Source: Muscardinus avellanarius (taxonomy: Eukaryota > Chordata > Mammalia > Rodentia > Gliridae). From it: DNA of 64,000 bases. The first letter of the stretch is position 1. Each line of letters starts with the position of its first letter. The stretch lies in the NCBI GenBank assembly GCA_963383645.1, contig OY726569.1, forward strand, positions 30,771,592 to 30,835,591. The letters are read 5' to 3'. Both the position numbers and the translations under genes were made by a program. Positions 36,076 through 49,224 of the stretch are shown here, piece by piece. The notes beneath the pieces are model-generated. The model was given only the letters and a program-made list of their open reading frames with translations. It had not been told where the DNA came from and ran no database searches.

Positions 36076-36279
36076 TTACTTTTGGTACTGGAAATTGAAC
36101 CCATAGGCATTCTACTCTGAGCTACACTCCTAGCCATTTACAAAAAATTTGTTTTAAGATAGGGTCTCGCTAGGTTACTGAGAGTCTCACTACAGTACTA
36201 AGTCTGTTCCTGAACTAGTGATCCTCCTGCTGAACCTCCCAAATAGTAGAATTACAGGTGTGCACCACCTTTGCCTGGC
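36076..36279 (-). repeat. B1-dID-type SINE, diverged
   Basis: The plus strand shows 'tggtactggaaattgaaccc', 'gcctggctgaggctc'. Imperfect flanks TTGAGGCTATTT and CTGAGGCTCTTT probably mark the duplication. Confidence 0.8.
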
Positions 36280-38169
36280 TGAGGCTCTTTTCCTGGGTGA
36301 CGTTCCGGATATAGCAGAGTAAATCACAGGTCCAGGTCTTGGGTGGGAGTCTATGTCCACTATTTCTGGCCTCTCTGAATACATATCCTTATAAGCCACT
36401 ATCAGGGGAGGAGTTATAACAGTGTATTTGTAGACTCCTTTGTTGGGCTGAGAAGATGTAGTTCCAAGCAGGGAACGTGGCTCCTATTTTCTGCTTTGTA
36501 TCGGGCACCTTTAGTCTCTGTTATAACATCAAATACAAATGTCTTCCTTCTCAAAATGGAACTCAGCAGATGAGTAAGCTTCATTCTTACTACTTTATGA
36601 TTCTGTTCTGTTTCTGGTTTATGGATATATTATACTTATTTTTTATAAAGTAGCTATTTCTTTTTGAATTTTCTTTATTTTGCATGTGGTAATGCTGAAG
36701 GAACCTTAAAATAAAACTTTACAATGCCAAACCGCTCCAATACTCAATTTTTAAAACACTCATTTTTATTACTGCAACAATTCAAATGTCCTACATTGTT
36801 CAACAATGAAAATACTTCTTATTTTTCCCTTTGTTTTCATCAGCAAAGTAAAAGCTTATTATGTCTTACTGATAGATTTTTCTTATTTACTGTCTCACTG
36901 ATTGGAGGTAGATGGCTCCAAATGATAACTTTCAAAAAAAAAAAAAAAAAAAGGTTGGGAAGCAGCAGCAATTTAGTGGTCCAATCTGTTATTATTTGTA
37001 TTGCAGATGAAAAATTCTGCAGTTTCACCTAATCTCAATTGTTTTTGTTTTGGTGCTTGAGGATCAAACCCAGACCTTTATGCACATTAAGTACATGCTC
37101 AACCAATAAGAAGGGAGTCATAATTTCGATTTTCTTAATCATTATAGAAGAAAGCATTATCATATTTGTCCATACCTTCAATTTGCTGAAAAAATATGTT
37201 TACATATTCTACTTCTTAAGACTGCTTTACCTAGGACTCCACCTTAATTACCCATGCATGTTGCTAGCCTATAAATGTTTGTTATGCATGAGATTCTAAA
37301 ACACTATACAAAAGGGTAGCATTAGAAAAGTGAACTTAATAGTAAAAAACTGAATTCGAAAGTAACTTCATAATAATAAAGCAATTAATTCTGTAATTCA
37401 AATGTTATACCCAAAACACAACATCACCCAAAGTCAAGAATTATACTAACTGCCAACAGAATTAAAATAGAATTCTATTTTGTTGGAGGAACAGCTGGAA
37501 CTTTTAGAAAAAAACACAGGTTAATGATAACTGCTTTGAAGAGTTTTCTATTTTTCTCTCTAATGGGGAAGATGAAAAGAACAGATTTCAGAGGCAGACT
37601 TGGTTTCAAACCTTTCGATGCTCAGTTACTTTACCTATGAAGTATGAATAATAATAACTACTTTTAAGAGTTAATATAAAGCTAAAATATTGCCTGGTAT
37701 ATAGTGGGAAGTTTATATGGTAGGATCGTATTATCATTACTCACTGCTTTTTTTTTTTTTCTTGGAAGAAAAATGCAGATACACGTGACACCTCTATTAT
37801 ATCTATCTGGTGGAGAGAATACCCGAATACCTTGAAATCCCTTTTTCTTTATCTGTCCTTCCTCCTCTGTGTCTGATTGGGAATCAGATACTGTGTGTGT
37901 GTTAACTTCTGTTAATAGTAGGGGAGGTAGAGCAACAATGAGAGGGTAGGATTAGAAGAAAACATTAATTGTAACAGCTGCCACTGAGTGCTTGCTGGGA
38001 TCTACAGCTCCCTGTGCACTAGGAGAAGTGCTTCATATCCGATCTTGTTCACTCCTTACCCCATGGTAAGCATTAATATTTCTTTTCAGAAGGGGAGCCA
38101 GACTTACAGTTTAAAACTCATCTACAGAACAGATATAGATGAGAAGTTCAAATCCAGATCTGTGTATTC
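36280..38169. other. Intron, mostly unique
   Basis: It includes an A18-type homopolymer at 36934-36952 and a faint ancient repeat near 37980-38160. No gene seen. Confidence 0.45.
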
Positions 38170-38185
38170 AAAGCCTTTTTCTTTT

Positions 38186-38431
38186 CCTCCCTCCCTCCCT
38201 CCCTTTCTTCCTTCCTTCCTTTCTTTCTTTTGCGCTACTGGGGATTGTACCCAGGGGCATTCTACCTTTGAGCTACACCCCCAGCCCTATATTTTTATTC
38301 TTTATTTTTAAACAGGGTCTCACTGAGTTGCAAAGAGCCTCACTAAGTAGCTAAGGCTGTCCTTGAACCACGATTCTCCTGTCTCAGCCTCCCGAATGCT
38401 GGGATTACAAGTGTGCACCGCCATGCCCGGC
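38186..38431 (-). repeat. B1-dID-type SINE with 16-bp target-site duplication
   Basis: AAAGCCTTTTTCTTTT is at 38170-38185 and 38432-38447. The tail side carries a (CCTCC/CCTT/TTTC)n stretch at 38186-38229, so the poly-A has evolved into a purine/pyrimidine repeat. Confidence 0.93.
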
Positions 38432-38447
38432 AAAGCCTTTTTCTTTT

Positions 38448-40179
38448 TAATGACACCATATTTTATCATACCAGCAAGACAAGATTTAAGAAACAACATG
38501 TGACATAAGAATAGATATCAGGTCTCTGTCCTATGTTACTGGCTCATACCTTCTAAAACCCTTGAAAATTTCTGAGTGACAAGAGAAAAGGACTATCTTT
38601 TGTTATTCACTAGAAGTCCCATTCAGTCATACTTGAGTTTATGTTAATGAGGGGATTCTTAGAGAAAGGACATAGTTTAAAAGTTAATAGATTAAAAATA
38701 TACTAAGACAGTATACTAGCACAATAAAAGCCTTTTTATAATTACAAAAAGTGTTTATTCCCCCTTGACCTTGTTTCTTCCAAATCTAACATCTCTAGAA
38801 ACCAACCATGAGGAATAAGTATTGGCTTCTAGAACCGATGTGTGAATCTGCTCTGACCTTGTGAGAAACACCCCTACCCCACACAGTGCTCAACCTCTTA
38901 TAATGGGAACTGGGAAGATGATCAATAAAATCAACCAACTGTGAAAATAAGGTCTGTGGGATAGAGTAAAACACCGATAGAGGTAATAATATATAATAAT
39001 AGAGAGGGGAGCATCACAAGGAGATAAGACCTTGTGCATTATTATATGTGGATCATGGAATGCCCCTTTAACCCTCCTTGTTATAAGATACATAAAGTCG
39101 ATCCTGACCAGAATATTCTTAATGAGGTTCAAAGGGAGAGATATTGATTCCACTTGAAAGTTCTTCTCTACTGGGCATAGATTTATGGGTAATTATGACA
39201 ATTACATTTAGATGTTCAGAAGGCATAAATAACCAGTTTCTGCTTAGACATTTAAATTCATAAACTGACTCTTTCTTACTACTATCTTTATGAAAGGAAC
39301 TAACTTAAATAAGTAAAAAAGAAACAGTTGCTTTCTCAATAATAGTAACCAGAGTGCATGCCCAGAGACAGACGCATTTGCCATCTCAAACTTGACCATT
39401 CAAATACTGCATAAATAAGTCCCTGCCTCAATGAAGAATTGTCCTTGTCCTTCTTTATGCTAAAATTTATACTTTTACTCCAATATACTTGTTTTCCTGC
39501 CATTCATGTATTGCACTTGAACTGTTTTTGCTTAATGTGTTTGCACAGTTAGAAAATGATAAAACTGTTCCCCCTTTTAGAAGTATGACCCCCCAACTGT
39601 TCACAGACCCTATAGCAACATGATGGCATCACCTATGGATGCCATACACATACAGAGTTAAAACAAAAACCAAACTGAACCTATCAAACCAGCCAAAACA
39701 AAGTCAGGCTGCTGCCATGCTTGTTTACTGGACAGGGAGAGAGAGCTCCTTCGCTGGCAGCAAGATGGAAACAAGGTGAGCCAGATCGTATAGACGAGCA
39801 CAGGGACTGTCAAGGTAGCCAAGGGAGACCAGTCAATTTTGTTACCCAAAAAAATTCATTAGACAGGCCAGTCAGAGAGGAATTCAGGTATTTTGAAGTG
39901 GCAGCTTTCTGTTAGACTTCTTCATTCTTCTCTTAGTTCTTCAGATGGTAGGCTTACTCCTCCTCCGTGAATGGGAATCTTTGCTTTTCTGGGTACCCCA
40001 AGAGTCTATGGAAAGTTCTTTTTATTATTCTTGATACTAAACTAACTCCTAAAAACCATGCCAGACATTAAAGAACTCTGGATTGAGCTTTCTTTCTTGT
40101 GAAAAATTAATCAGTAATCTGATGTTCCATTACAAAAGTGCTTTAGTGAAATCCTTATATTTACTCCTATTTGCTTCAT
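38448..40179. other. Intron, no confident feature
   Basis: 39550-39900 ('gaagtatgaccccccaactg', 'gctggcagcaagatggaaac') is not simple sequence and may be an unrecognised LTR or transposon fossil. Confidence 0.35.
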
Positions 40180-40360
40180 TGTTGTTGTTAATGGTCCTAT
40201 GGATTGAACCCAGGGCTACTCTACCTCCAACCTACACCTCCAACCCCCGCCCTTTTTATTTTGTATTTTGAAGCTTGGTCTTGCTAAGTTGCTGAGGCTA
40301 GCCTCGAACATATGATCCTCCTGTCTCAGGCTCTTAATTACTGGGATTACAGGTGTATGC
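40180..40360 (-). repeat. B1-dID-type SINE, diverged
   Basis: The plus strand shows 'atggattgaacccagggcta', 'gttgctgaggctagcctcga' and 'tgggattacaggtgtatgc'. The start of the head is lost. Confidence 0.8.
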
Positions 40361-41127
40361 TCCTTATTTGCATTTTACAGCATTATTCTATGTAGAAGAG
40401 CTGAAATAAGACATTAGTTTTCTAAATTCTTTTCACATCCCTTCTTTAGCAGCCTGTCTCTCATATGTTTTTCCACATCTTTGAATGATCAATCCATTAT
40501 ATGCTGAGATATACATATAAAGTGCTCTCAACGTTCTTATAATTACTTGGCCACCATGAAGTTTGTCTATATAACAATAAACACATTTTGTTTTCCATAT
40601 TTGGTATGGCTGGCTACATTCTGAGAGAGAATTCCCACAAAGGTTTCCAGTCAAAAACATACCCAGTAAAACTTGAGTTCCAGACAAATAATGGATAATT
40701 TAACTTATACTTTTAGTAACTCTATTTTTTGTATAAATATGCCCCATATAAAACACCCTGTCATTTCATCAGCAACATTTGACAATCCTAATGCTCTTGT
40801 TTTTTTTTCAATGAACCCAATCTTGGGCAGGCATATTATAGGAGAAGGGGAGTGACTAATTGATTTTCTGATTTTAAAAGAATCCCCAACTTCAGATTTG
40901 ACCAAATTTCAAACAACTACCTATGCTAAATATAGTCATTTAGCCTTACTTTACTTTTAGGAACAAAATAAAATTGAAAAAATATCTCTTTACCCTTTCA
41001 CTAAAGGTTTTAGAAATCTCATATTCATGTGTAGTTTCTCAGGTAGTATGCTCAGGTCAGAACTAGGACTATGGTCTCCAACCCTGAAGATTATAACTTG
41101 ATCTTCTATCTAATAAGTATGTGCTCT

Positions 41128-41290
41128 AGTAATCCCTACACACCTGTAATCCCAGTACTTTGGAAAGTAAGACAAAAAGATAACATGTTTGAGGCCAGCC
41201 TCAGCAACTTAAATAAAATAGGGCTGGGTGTATAGCTCAGAGGTAGAATGCCTCTGGGTTCAATCTCTGGTACTACAAAAAATACAAAGA
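41128..41290 (+). repeat. SINE with shortened B1 part
   Basis: It reads 'acacctgtaatcccagtact', 'gaggccagcctcagcaactt' and ID tail 'gggctgggtgtatagctcag'. Roughly 30 bp of the usual B1 part is missing before the ID tail. Confidence 0.8.
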
Positions 41291-41458
41291 TAATAAAATA
41301 ATTTTTTCATAAAGGTAAATATTTTCAATTTAAGGAATAGACCCCCTATTATCAGAGATTATATTCTTTTTATATTTTAGTGTTAAAACTCATGGCTATG
41401 AATTTTTAAATCATTCTCCTTTAGAACATTAGTTAGCAAACATACAATTCTAGGATTC

Positions 41459-41656
41459 TTTTTTTTTTTTTGGTGGTACTGGGGTTCCTGGAAGCCCTTC
41501 TACCTCTGGGCTACACTCCCAGACCTATTTTTACATTTTTATTTGGAAACAGGGTCTCCTAAGCCAGCGTGTGTGGCTGGCTTCGAACCTGCGTGATCCT
41601 CCTGTCTCTGCCTCCCAAGCGCGGGGATTACAAGCGTGCGCCATCATGCCCAGCTT
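41459..41656 (-). repeat. B1-dID-type SINE, 'cttccaggaacccc' subtype
   Basis: The plus strand shows 'gtggtactggggttcctgga' then 'agcccttctacctctgggct' and 'gccatcatgcccagct'. It shares its tail change with copies at 58008 and 63371. Confidence 0.9.
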
Positions 41657-43329
41657 CAACTCCAAGATTCTTTAAAGAATTATCTTCATCTGTAAATCTA
41701 AGAAGGATGTGTTTCACATCTGTTTTAGAAATACAACTTCATGTCTCACAATATTAAGGAATTTTATCTCTCATGTATTTCTATTTTTGACAAAGGAAGG
41801 AGAATTAGACTCAAGGAAATATTCGAAGTTGAAGACATGTTGGTGGGAAAAGAATATATTCATTTTTTTAAATAAAGTTCAGAAAACATACATTATGTCT
41901 TTTCTTTCCTACTAGAACATTTGAATTATGTGCCCTGATCTCTGGCACAGTGTCATTCAATATATTTTGAGCATCGTTGTTTTGGTAAGTCAGCAGTAAC
42001 ATATGCACTCTATAAATGTCAAACATAAAATGCAACACATTCAGCATTCTATAAAACCATGGCGAACAACTCAGCATCTCAGGCATCTGAAATGTTTATA
42101 ATATAGCTCAGCTCATTTCCACTTGGAACAAAGAAATTATTATTTTTTGTAAATCTATGGAAAACATGGACTAGGAAAACTCAAGAATATTTTCTTCTTT
42201 CTTTCATAAGAAAAAGCCTTTACAAATATTCTGGAACAAATTGGGTAGTGTCATAAACACACATATTACAATTCTGTTTTTTTAAGTGGACTATTTAGAC
42301 ATACACTGGTACTATAAAATAGTAATGATATTAAAATACTTAAAATTACTTTAATCCTTACCCTACCCCTTTGAGGTAGATATTAGTGTTCACAATACAG
42401 AAAAATACAGCAAGGCTACATGTAATGTGAGAAGCTTAGAGAAAGTTACAGCTAATGAGTGACACCATCCAAGGTAGGGATTAGCGAATCCAGTCTGCTC
42501 TCTGTTCACTATGTCAAGTCCTCCTATTGATTCTAAAAGCAGAAAAGGCTCTCGTTACTCCAGATTTCTTAAGCATGAGTTACACAAAATATGTCTGTAA
42601 TCCTTGTCAAGCCAATAAATGATACCTTGGAAGTATCTTTATGTAGTCCTGGTTTGGTTCAAGATTTTGCTGGAGAGATATGATTCAAAGACATTTAATG
42701 CATGATGTCACTCTCAGGTTAGGATGACGAACTATAATCTACCAGCTGTTTCACAGCAAGCATTTCAGTGTAGCTCATAGCCAAGGAGAAATGAAAAAGA
42801 AAAAAAAAAGCTACATCTGTGACCCAATTTTTCCTTAGTTACAAGTCATTTATAGCATGTAGTGAACTGAATGGAATCCAAGTAAGTAGTTCTTGGTTAC
42901 TTAAATTTCTTCACTGAAAAAAAAATACATTTATTTTTTATTAACCTCCTGGGAAGAAGATGAGGTGGAATGGCCAAATGTATGAAAAAGCACATAGACA
43001 CCCAATATAAGGGCCAGTAATGTCATCCTAAATTTAAAGTATAAATACAAGGTTTATATCCCAAACCATATCCTAGTTTCTGATAGAGTGGCAAGCTCCT
43101 GCTAGTGCTCAGCCAGTATCAGGTGGTTAATGCAATGGATCGTGTAAGAATGTAAACACACTTGTGTTTGATACACTGCTTAGACTGGTAGAACCCCAAT
43201 AATAAAATTTAAAAGTCCCCCAAACTGGGCTTTTATAATTGTATATATTAAATATATTTAGCATCATCTTTTGATGTATTTTGTTTTATTCTTAATTTCA
43301 TTTTTTCTCTAAAGTGTTGCTATAATACA
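41657..43329. other. Intron, mostly unique AT-rich
   Basis: A faint ancient repeat is suspected at 42325-42510 ('cccctttgaggtagatatta'). Nothing else seen. Confidence 0.45.
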
Positions 43330-43420
43330 ATTTTTTTTTTCAGTGCTGGGGATTGAACCCAGAGCATTGCACATGCTAGGCAAATGCATGACAGCACTGA
43401 GCCATCTCCTCATCCCTATA
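43330..43420 (-). repeat. ID-type SINE
   Basis: The minus strand reads GGGATGAGGAGATGGCTCAG, TTTGCCTAGCATGTGCAATG, and ends TTCAATCCCCAGCACTG with poly-A. No B1 head. Confidence 0.8.
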
Positions 43421-43629
43421 AGGCAAGTCTTAAATGAAAAGGTGTATTGGCTATAGTGGGAAGGATAGAGTTATGGAAGAATATATCATAAGTCTATGTG
43501 TACATGGTTAATATAATTAAACAACATCTATGAACTTCAAACATAATTTTAATTCAAGTCTCAGGAAGAGGTGTTAAATTGGTGTCACCCCCTTTTCTAC
43601 TGAGCCAAAACAATTGAGAGAGAAACAGA

Positions 43630-43649
43630 GAGGGAGGGAGGGAGGGAGG

Positions 43650-43714
<65 letters not shown>
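43630..43714 (+). repeat. (GGGA)n-(GA)n-(CAGA)n compound microsatellite
   Basis: GGGA units at 43630-43651, GA units to 43680 and ACAG units at 43681-43714 follow one another without spacer. Confidence 0.95.
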
Positions 43715-44261
43715 CGACCATTATGGTAACCTAGAAGTCATGATTTTCATTAATGGACAGGGACTAAGTGGTGGATCTTGGCTGAAACACCAACTCTATC
43801 TTTTAATAGCTGTAGAATTTGAGGCAAATTTTCTATGGATCATGTTCTTCATTAATACCTAGGTGGAGAATAACTCGTTTGTTATTTTTTCAAGGGCAAC
43901 AAAAATAGTCACTAAAAGAACTATGACATGTGTTCTTCTTGATTTAAAGGACAATAAGAAACATTTTACTGCTCCGTCACAACAGTGAATCAACCAGGGA
44001 GCCTTGTCTCTTCCTTCATTCTGCGTAACACACACGCATCAAGAAGCAGCAAGATGGTAGTTTTAATACAACTTAAATCTTTCTGTGAATTATAGTCATG
44101 TGTGTGTATGACCGTGCATGCCCAAGTATACTGAAGTTTGAGAGCGTGCGTGTGGAATTATATATGACTTTATTTTGAGAAATAAGCAATTTATTTTAAT
44201 GTGCTTCCGGTAGGAGTATGAATATGGGCTGAAGATGCTTTGCCCTTTAACCTCTTTATTC

Positions 44262-44420
44262 ACTGACAGAATCTCAGCATTTGGGAGGCTGAGACAGTAG
44301 GATCACAGTTCATGGCCAGCCTCAGCTACTTAGTGAGGCCCTTTGCAACTCAGTGAGACCCTTTTTCAAAATAAAGAATAAAAAATAGGGTTGGGGGTAT
44401 AGCTTGGAGGTAGAATGCCC
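44262..44420 (+). repeat. SINE, 5' truncated
   Basis: It begins in 'cagaatctcagcatttggga' and includes 'aggcccctttgcaact'-like text and ID tail 'gggttgggggtatagcttgg', then ends early at 'gaatgccctccccaaaataa'. Confidence 0.8.
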
Positions 44421-44739
44421 TCCCCAAAATAACAACAGGGAGAAATATAACTAAATCATGGCCAACATTACAGGTTCCCTTAAAGCACAATATTAATACA
44501 TTGTGATTAAGAATGACCATACCAATTACCTTCCTCCTCTCCATAAGGATCCTCTTATAGAGCAGAGCTATGTGTTTTAAAAGAAAAGCTGTTGTCCCCC
44601 TTTACACTACCCACGCCTAGCGCATTCTCAAGGTGACTTACTGCACACCTCACTGAAGGATGACCTTGCACTCTTTAGAAGAAGAGTACAATACGAAGTC
44701 ACACTGTGATTTAATCTTTATATTCTGCCCGCCCCAGGG

Positions 44740-45160
44740 GAGTTCAGAGTAAAGCCATTTGGGTCTCCTTTCTAGCATACCAATCAGCGAGGGCAAATGA
44801 GGGCCAGCTTGGGATGAAGGAGACATCAGAGGCATCTGTGTCCCTGGAATTCCAACAGCGCTCAGAAGTCGGTGCTTTATACCATCATCTGAAGAGCCGT
44901 GTGTAGAAGGGCAATGCTTGTAAAATACCCTTGGCTGCTAATGAAAATATACGGCGCTTCAAAATAGCCTGCTTCGTGGAAAGACAATCTGCCACATTCC
45001 AGATTCTATATAGAGCTAACATTGAAACAAGACTGTCTGGATTAACTGTTGGAAAAGAAGAGAGCTTATTTCATCCTTCCCTCGCCTGTCTGGCAACTGC
45101 TTGCCAGCCTTTACAATGCAGCTCAGCCATTATCTTGCTCTTATGAATGTTTTATATCCA
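44740..45160. other. Repeat-free block, possible conserved element
   Basis: About 420 bp of complex unique sequence with even composition: 'gaagagccgtgtgtagaagg', 'gctgctaatgaaaatatacg', 'ccattatcttgctcttatga'. No repeat similarity is visible. Only cross-species comparison can tell whether it is constrained. Confidence 0.25.
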
Positions 45161-45343
45161 TTTACATCTGACATCCATGAAAGGTTAAGCTGGCAAAGGC
45201 AACTACTTTGTGGCTGGATCGCCATAGATAATTCAGTGCCTGATGTGCTAAGTAAATGCTTGTGAAATCAATGAGAGGATCTGCATAATTGGGCCTCAAA
45301 CCATAGCAGGGCACTGAAGGATGACATTTATAAGATAGGCAAA

Positions 45344-45571
45344 GCCGGGCATGGTGGCGCACGCTTGTAATCCCCTCACTTGGGAGGCTGAGACAGGAGG
45401 ATCACACAGGTTCGAATCCAGCCTCAGCTACTTACTGAGGCTCTCAGCAACTTAGTGAGACCCTGTTTCCAAATAAAATATAAAATAGGTCTGGGAGTAT
45501 AGCCCGGAGGTAGAAAGCCTCTAGGTTCCATCCCCAGTACTAAAAAAATAAGTAAAATAAAATAAAATAAA
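45344..45571 (+). repeat. B1-dID-type SINE with target-site duplication and (AAAAT)n tail
   Basis: It is well preserved from GCCGGGCATGGTGGCGCACG to CCATCCCCAGTACT. ATAAGATAGGCAAA (45330-45343) and ATAAGGTAGGCAAA (45572-45585) flank it. Confidence 0.93.
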
Positions 45572-45811
45572 ATAAGGTAGGCAAAAGATATAGAAGTAAT
45601 CAAATGAGTTAGCTAGAATGTTTGGGCTTAGAGTTCAGGAAAGATGCTAGGATATACTTCAGTTTATGGCTGGTTCAATGAATACATAATTCTTTTTCTA
45701 AAGCTAATTTAAGCCACTTATGGAAAAGGAAAATAGGTTGCAAAGAACCTACTTTGTGGTTCTAACACAGAAGTTGTCAATACCCATAAAAATTTCCACA
45801 GTTCACAGTAC

Positions 45812-46215
45812 AGGGTGAGCATCCCTCTTCTGAAAATCCACAGTACAAAATCCAAAATTTCTGGAGGACTGACATGATACCATAAGTAAAAAACTCCACA
45901 CCTAACCTCATGGGAGGAGGAGGTCACAGTCAAAGTGCAGGTGCGCAGTGCAGTTTCATCAGTGTCCCCAAAGGAAAAAAGACTCTTCCAGCTCCTTCAG
46001 CTATAATACACAAACTTTGTTACAAACACAAAATTATTGAAAATATTATACAAGATTATCTTCAGGCTATATGTACAAGGTACGTATGAAGCAAAAATAA
46101 ATTATGTGTTTAGACTTGAGTCTCATCCCCAAGATGTCTCATTATGTGTATGTAAATATTCCAAAATCCATAAAATAGTCAAAAAGCTTCTTGTCCTAAG
46201 CACTATAGATAGGAG
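45812..46215 (+). mobile_element. Tigger-type DNA transposon fossil
   Basis: It starts 'cagggtgagcatccctcttc' and contains 'tccacacctaacctcatggg', 'tatcttcaggctatatgtac', 'ttagacttgagtctcatccc' and 'aatattccaaaatccataaa'. This is the order of a Tigger/MER44-like non-autonomous element. The internal order is clear, but the subfamily name is from memory. Confidence 0.6.
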
Positions 46216-48716
46216 ATAATCTGTATCAATCATAGAAATAACAGATTAACAGAGATTACTATAAAAGGCCAGTGTAAATAAAACAGCAATGTGTGAGCTG
46301 TGTGGAAATTGTTCATATTTTATTAAGAATAATGAAATAAATAAGACAAAATCTTCCTCGGGGACTTGAATTAACACAAAATGTTCATTATCTAAACGGA
46401 TGCTCTCCCTGGGACAGACCATGTTTCATTGAAATGAATTAACTGAAATCAAGTTTCTCTTTTGGAATCCAAAGTTCAATTATAAATGTGTTATCACACA
46501 TATAACAGTATAACAACATCCCTATTTACAATAAATGTAGAAAAAATAAAAAATACAATGTCAGAAGAAGCAAATTCAACTCATGTGAATTTGAGACTTT
46601 ACTTTTAGGACCCATTGTCATTTGTGATATTATATCACATTTTTGGAGCCGGTTCTGGCTCCAAACCTCTGCTATCAATCCTATAGATTTCTAGATAGCT
46701 TAAGGATCCAGTAGACAAAATAAATGGCGTTGTGTTTTGCAAGGGTACTGATCTTTAATGAACTAAGAAAGAAGTAGAGTGGAGATTGGGAATAAGCTTG
46801 TTGACTCTGTCTTAAGGTAACTGATGCTCTAACCATGCAGAGAAAACAGCTACAAAGATGCCCACAGAGGCATGACAAGATGCCAGCACTTCTCCCTTTA
46901 CGCTTCTTGTGACTACAGTCACAATCTCTTTCAATGAATGAGAACCTTCAATTAGCCCCATAGACTTGTATCGGTCCCGGATCCTAGCATGAGATCAAAG
47001 TTTCCCAGTTTGTTTCCTGGGGATATGGAGGCAAGAATTTCAGATATGTCAAAGAATTCATTTCATTTCTGTTTAACTGATCTTTTACAAAGAAAAATAT
47101 TATAATTTGGGATAATATTACACAACCAATAAATATAAAGAGTAGGACTGCATGGGATTGTCAATATTTAAATGAAAATCTTATGTTGAATTGATAATAA
47201 AGTGTTGTTTACTGGGCATCAGACAGAGTTGTTTCTAGTTCTTTGACCTTGAAAAAGTCATTTGAAATTTCTGGCTCCAGTTTTCCCAGTGACAGGGCTG
47301 GACCAGATACAGACTACCATAGAGGTGCTGTGCATGGCCAGGAGCACAAACTCTCCCCCATGCTTTTATCTAACTAATTCACTGAAATTCTGGGGGACAA
47401 GAGCCAATGCTACCCTTTCCCTTTTAAACTCAGGAATGTGCTAGCTAAATATTTTCAGCAATTCCTGCAAAACTCCAGGAGGCACCTTTTGTGCCAAAGA
47501 TGGTGAAATGGTATTTTCCAAAGTGTACCACTCAGTGCCCCTCAAGAAGATACTTTGAAGTCCACTGAGCCTGCATTGAATCTTATCTCCACTGCTTACT
47601 AGAGATATGACCCTTCAAGCTATTTAATAAACTCTCTGATCCTGTTTCCTTCTCTGTGAAATAGAGATAATTTAAGTGTACTCCCAAAGGCTGTTTTAAA
47701 GACTAACCAAGATAACATATATAAAGAGTTTAGTGAAGGGTAGCATACCAACACCAATATTAGTTATTATAAATCACAAAATTGTCATATATCACTGAAT
47801 GATAAACAATTGTGTATAGGATCTGTGGATCAAGTATAAGGAATTGCCAAAAGATTCTGTTGATTCAGAAATAGATTTCATCTGCTGAAAATGGGGCAGG
47901 TATGCAAAAGTTAAAGGGTTCAGAATATAGTGATCCCAGAAACACATAATTTTTAAGTCTCAAAATTGTGATAACTGGCAGAAAAGGAAGACTAATCAGA
48001 AAACTAATTCATTAGGGTGTGTTGGTACAACTGTTATCAAGGATAAGAAACTGTTTAAATAATAAGACAGATGGAATTCATTAAGGACATGTGTGTTGCC
48101 AAAAAATTACAAGCTTAATAAATGATTCCCTTCCTTAGGAATTCAGGACCAGTCACTATTTGACTCCAATGAAGCCGTTACTTAGCTAACTTACACAATA
48201 AAGCTATGACTTAGGAATTACAGATTCTCAAAATGATAGAGCTAAGAGATTTGTGAGACCATCTAGCCTACCCTTCACATGTTATATCAGGGAAAACTGA
48301 GGTCTAAAGAAGGTGAAACATACCTACAGTCACAACAGATAAAGCCAATTCTGGTACTTGGTCTCATTAATTTATTTTTTTCCCTGACCATAGGAAAGTG
48401 ATCTTTAGCCTTATCCAATTCACATACTAATAATTTAACCTTAGATCTATGAGTTACCATCTTATCTTTGCATCATCTGGAGTTTTTAAGGCAATTGAAG
48501 GTATCTGAAGGATTGGGTTGGTCAATGGTGGACAGAAATGGCTGGGTGTGATGTGGGAGATATGTGGACATTCAAGATGGAAAAGGAAGCATGTACTAGA
48601 AATGCAGGAGGTCCCACAGCACTGAATTTGCTTCTAGCTACTTTGCTTTCAGGATGGAGCACGCAGAATGGAATGCTAAAAGGGGATCTTTCTGTAAAGG
48701 CAACAGAGATTTTGTC
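46216..48716. other. Intron, mostly unique
   Basis: Besides the MIR at 47565, a second weak MIR-like trace is at about 47210-47320 ('gttctttgaccttgaaaaag'). No exon seen. Confidence 0.45.
47565..47770 (+). repeat. MIR-type ancient SINE
   Basis: It reads 'atcttatctccactgcttac', 'atatgacccttcaagctatt', 'cctgtttccttctctgtgaa' and 'aaagagtttagtgaaggg'. Confidence 0.65.
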
Positions 48717-48935
48717 TATTTATTTATTTATTTAGATTTTTTTGTGGTGTTGGAGATTGAGCCTAGGGGCATTCTACCTCGGAGTTATACCCTTACCCTG
48801 ATTTTATTTTTATTTTGAAACAGAGTCTCAGTAGGCTGATAAGAATATACTTGTTGAGGCTATCCTCAAATCTACTATTCTCCTGTCTCAGTCCCCCAAG
48901 TACTAGGATTACAAGGGTGCACCACCACAACTGGC
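48717..48935 (-). repeat. B1-dID-type SINE with target-site duplication
   Basis: GCAACAGAGATTTT (about 48701) and GCAACAGATTTTAA (about 48937) flank it. The plus strand starts with (TTTA)n, then 'ggtgttggagattgagccta'. Confidence 0.88.
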
Positions 48936-49224
48936 TGCAACAGATTTTAAATTCATAGCAGCAGCCTGTTTTAGAGATATTAGCCATATAAGCTACTGAC
49001 TTTATTGACATTGCTGAGAAAAATGTTTCACAGCAGGAACTAAAGAGCAGGAAAATAATCTAATTTTAGGCTATATCAGATCTAGCCTAAGATATAATGG
49101 GAATTAAGGAGAGCTGAAGTTTCCTACCCAACTTTCCATTCACTGAAAACACAGCCCTTAGTGGGCCTAAGCCCAGGGTACTTTGACCTTTTATCAAATT
49201 GATTAAGTCTGGATTTTCAAAGCA

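Noticed and set aside
43614..43862. 82-codon plus-strand frame rich in Arg, Glu, Asp and Gln
   Set aside because: It is the translation of the GGGA/GA/CAGA microsatellite.
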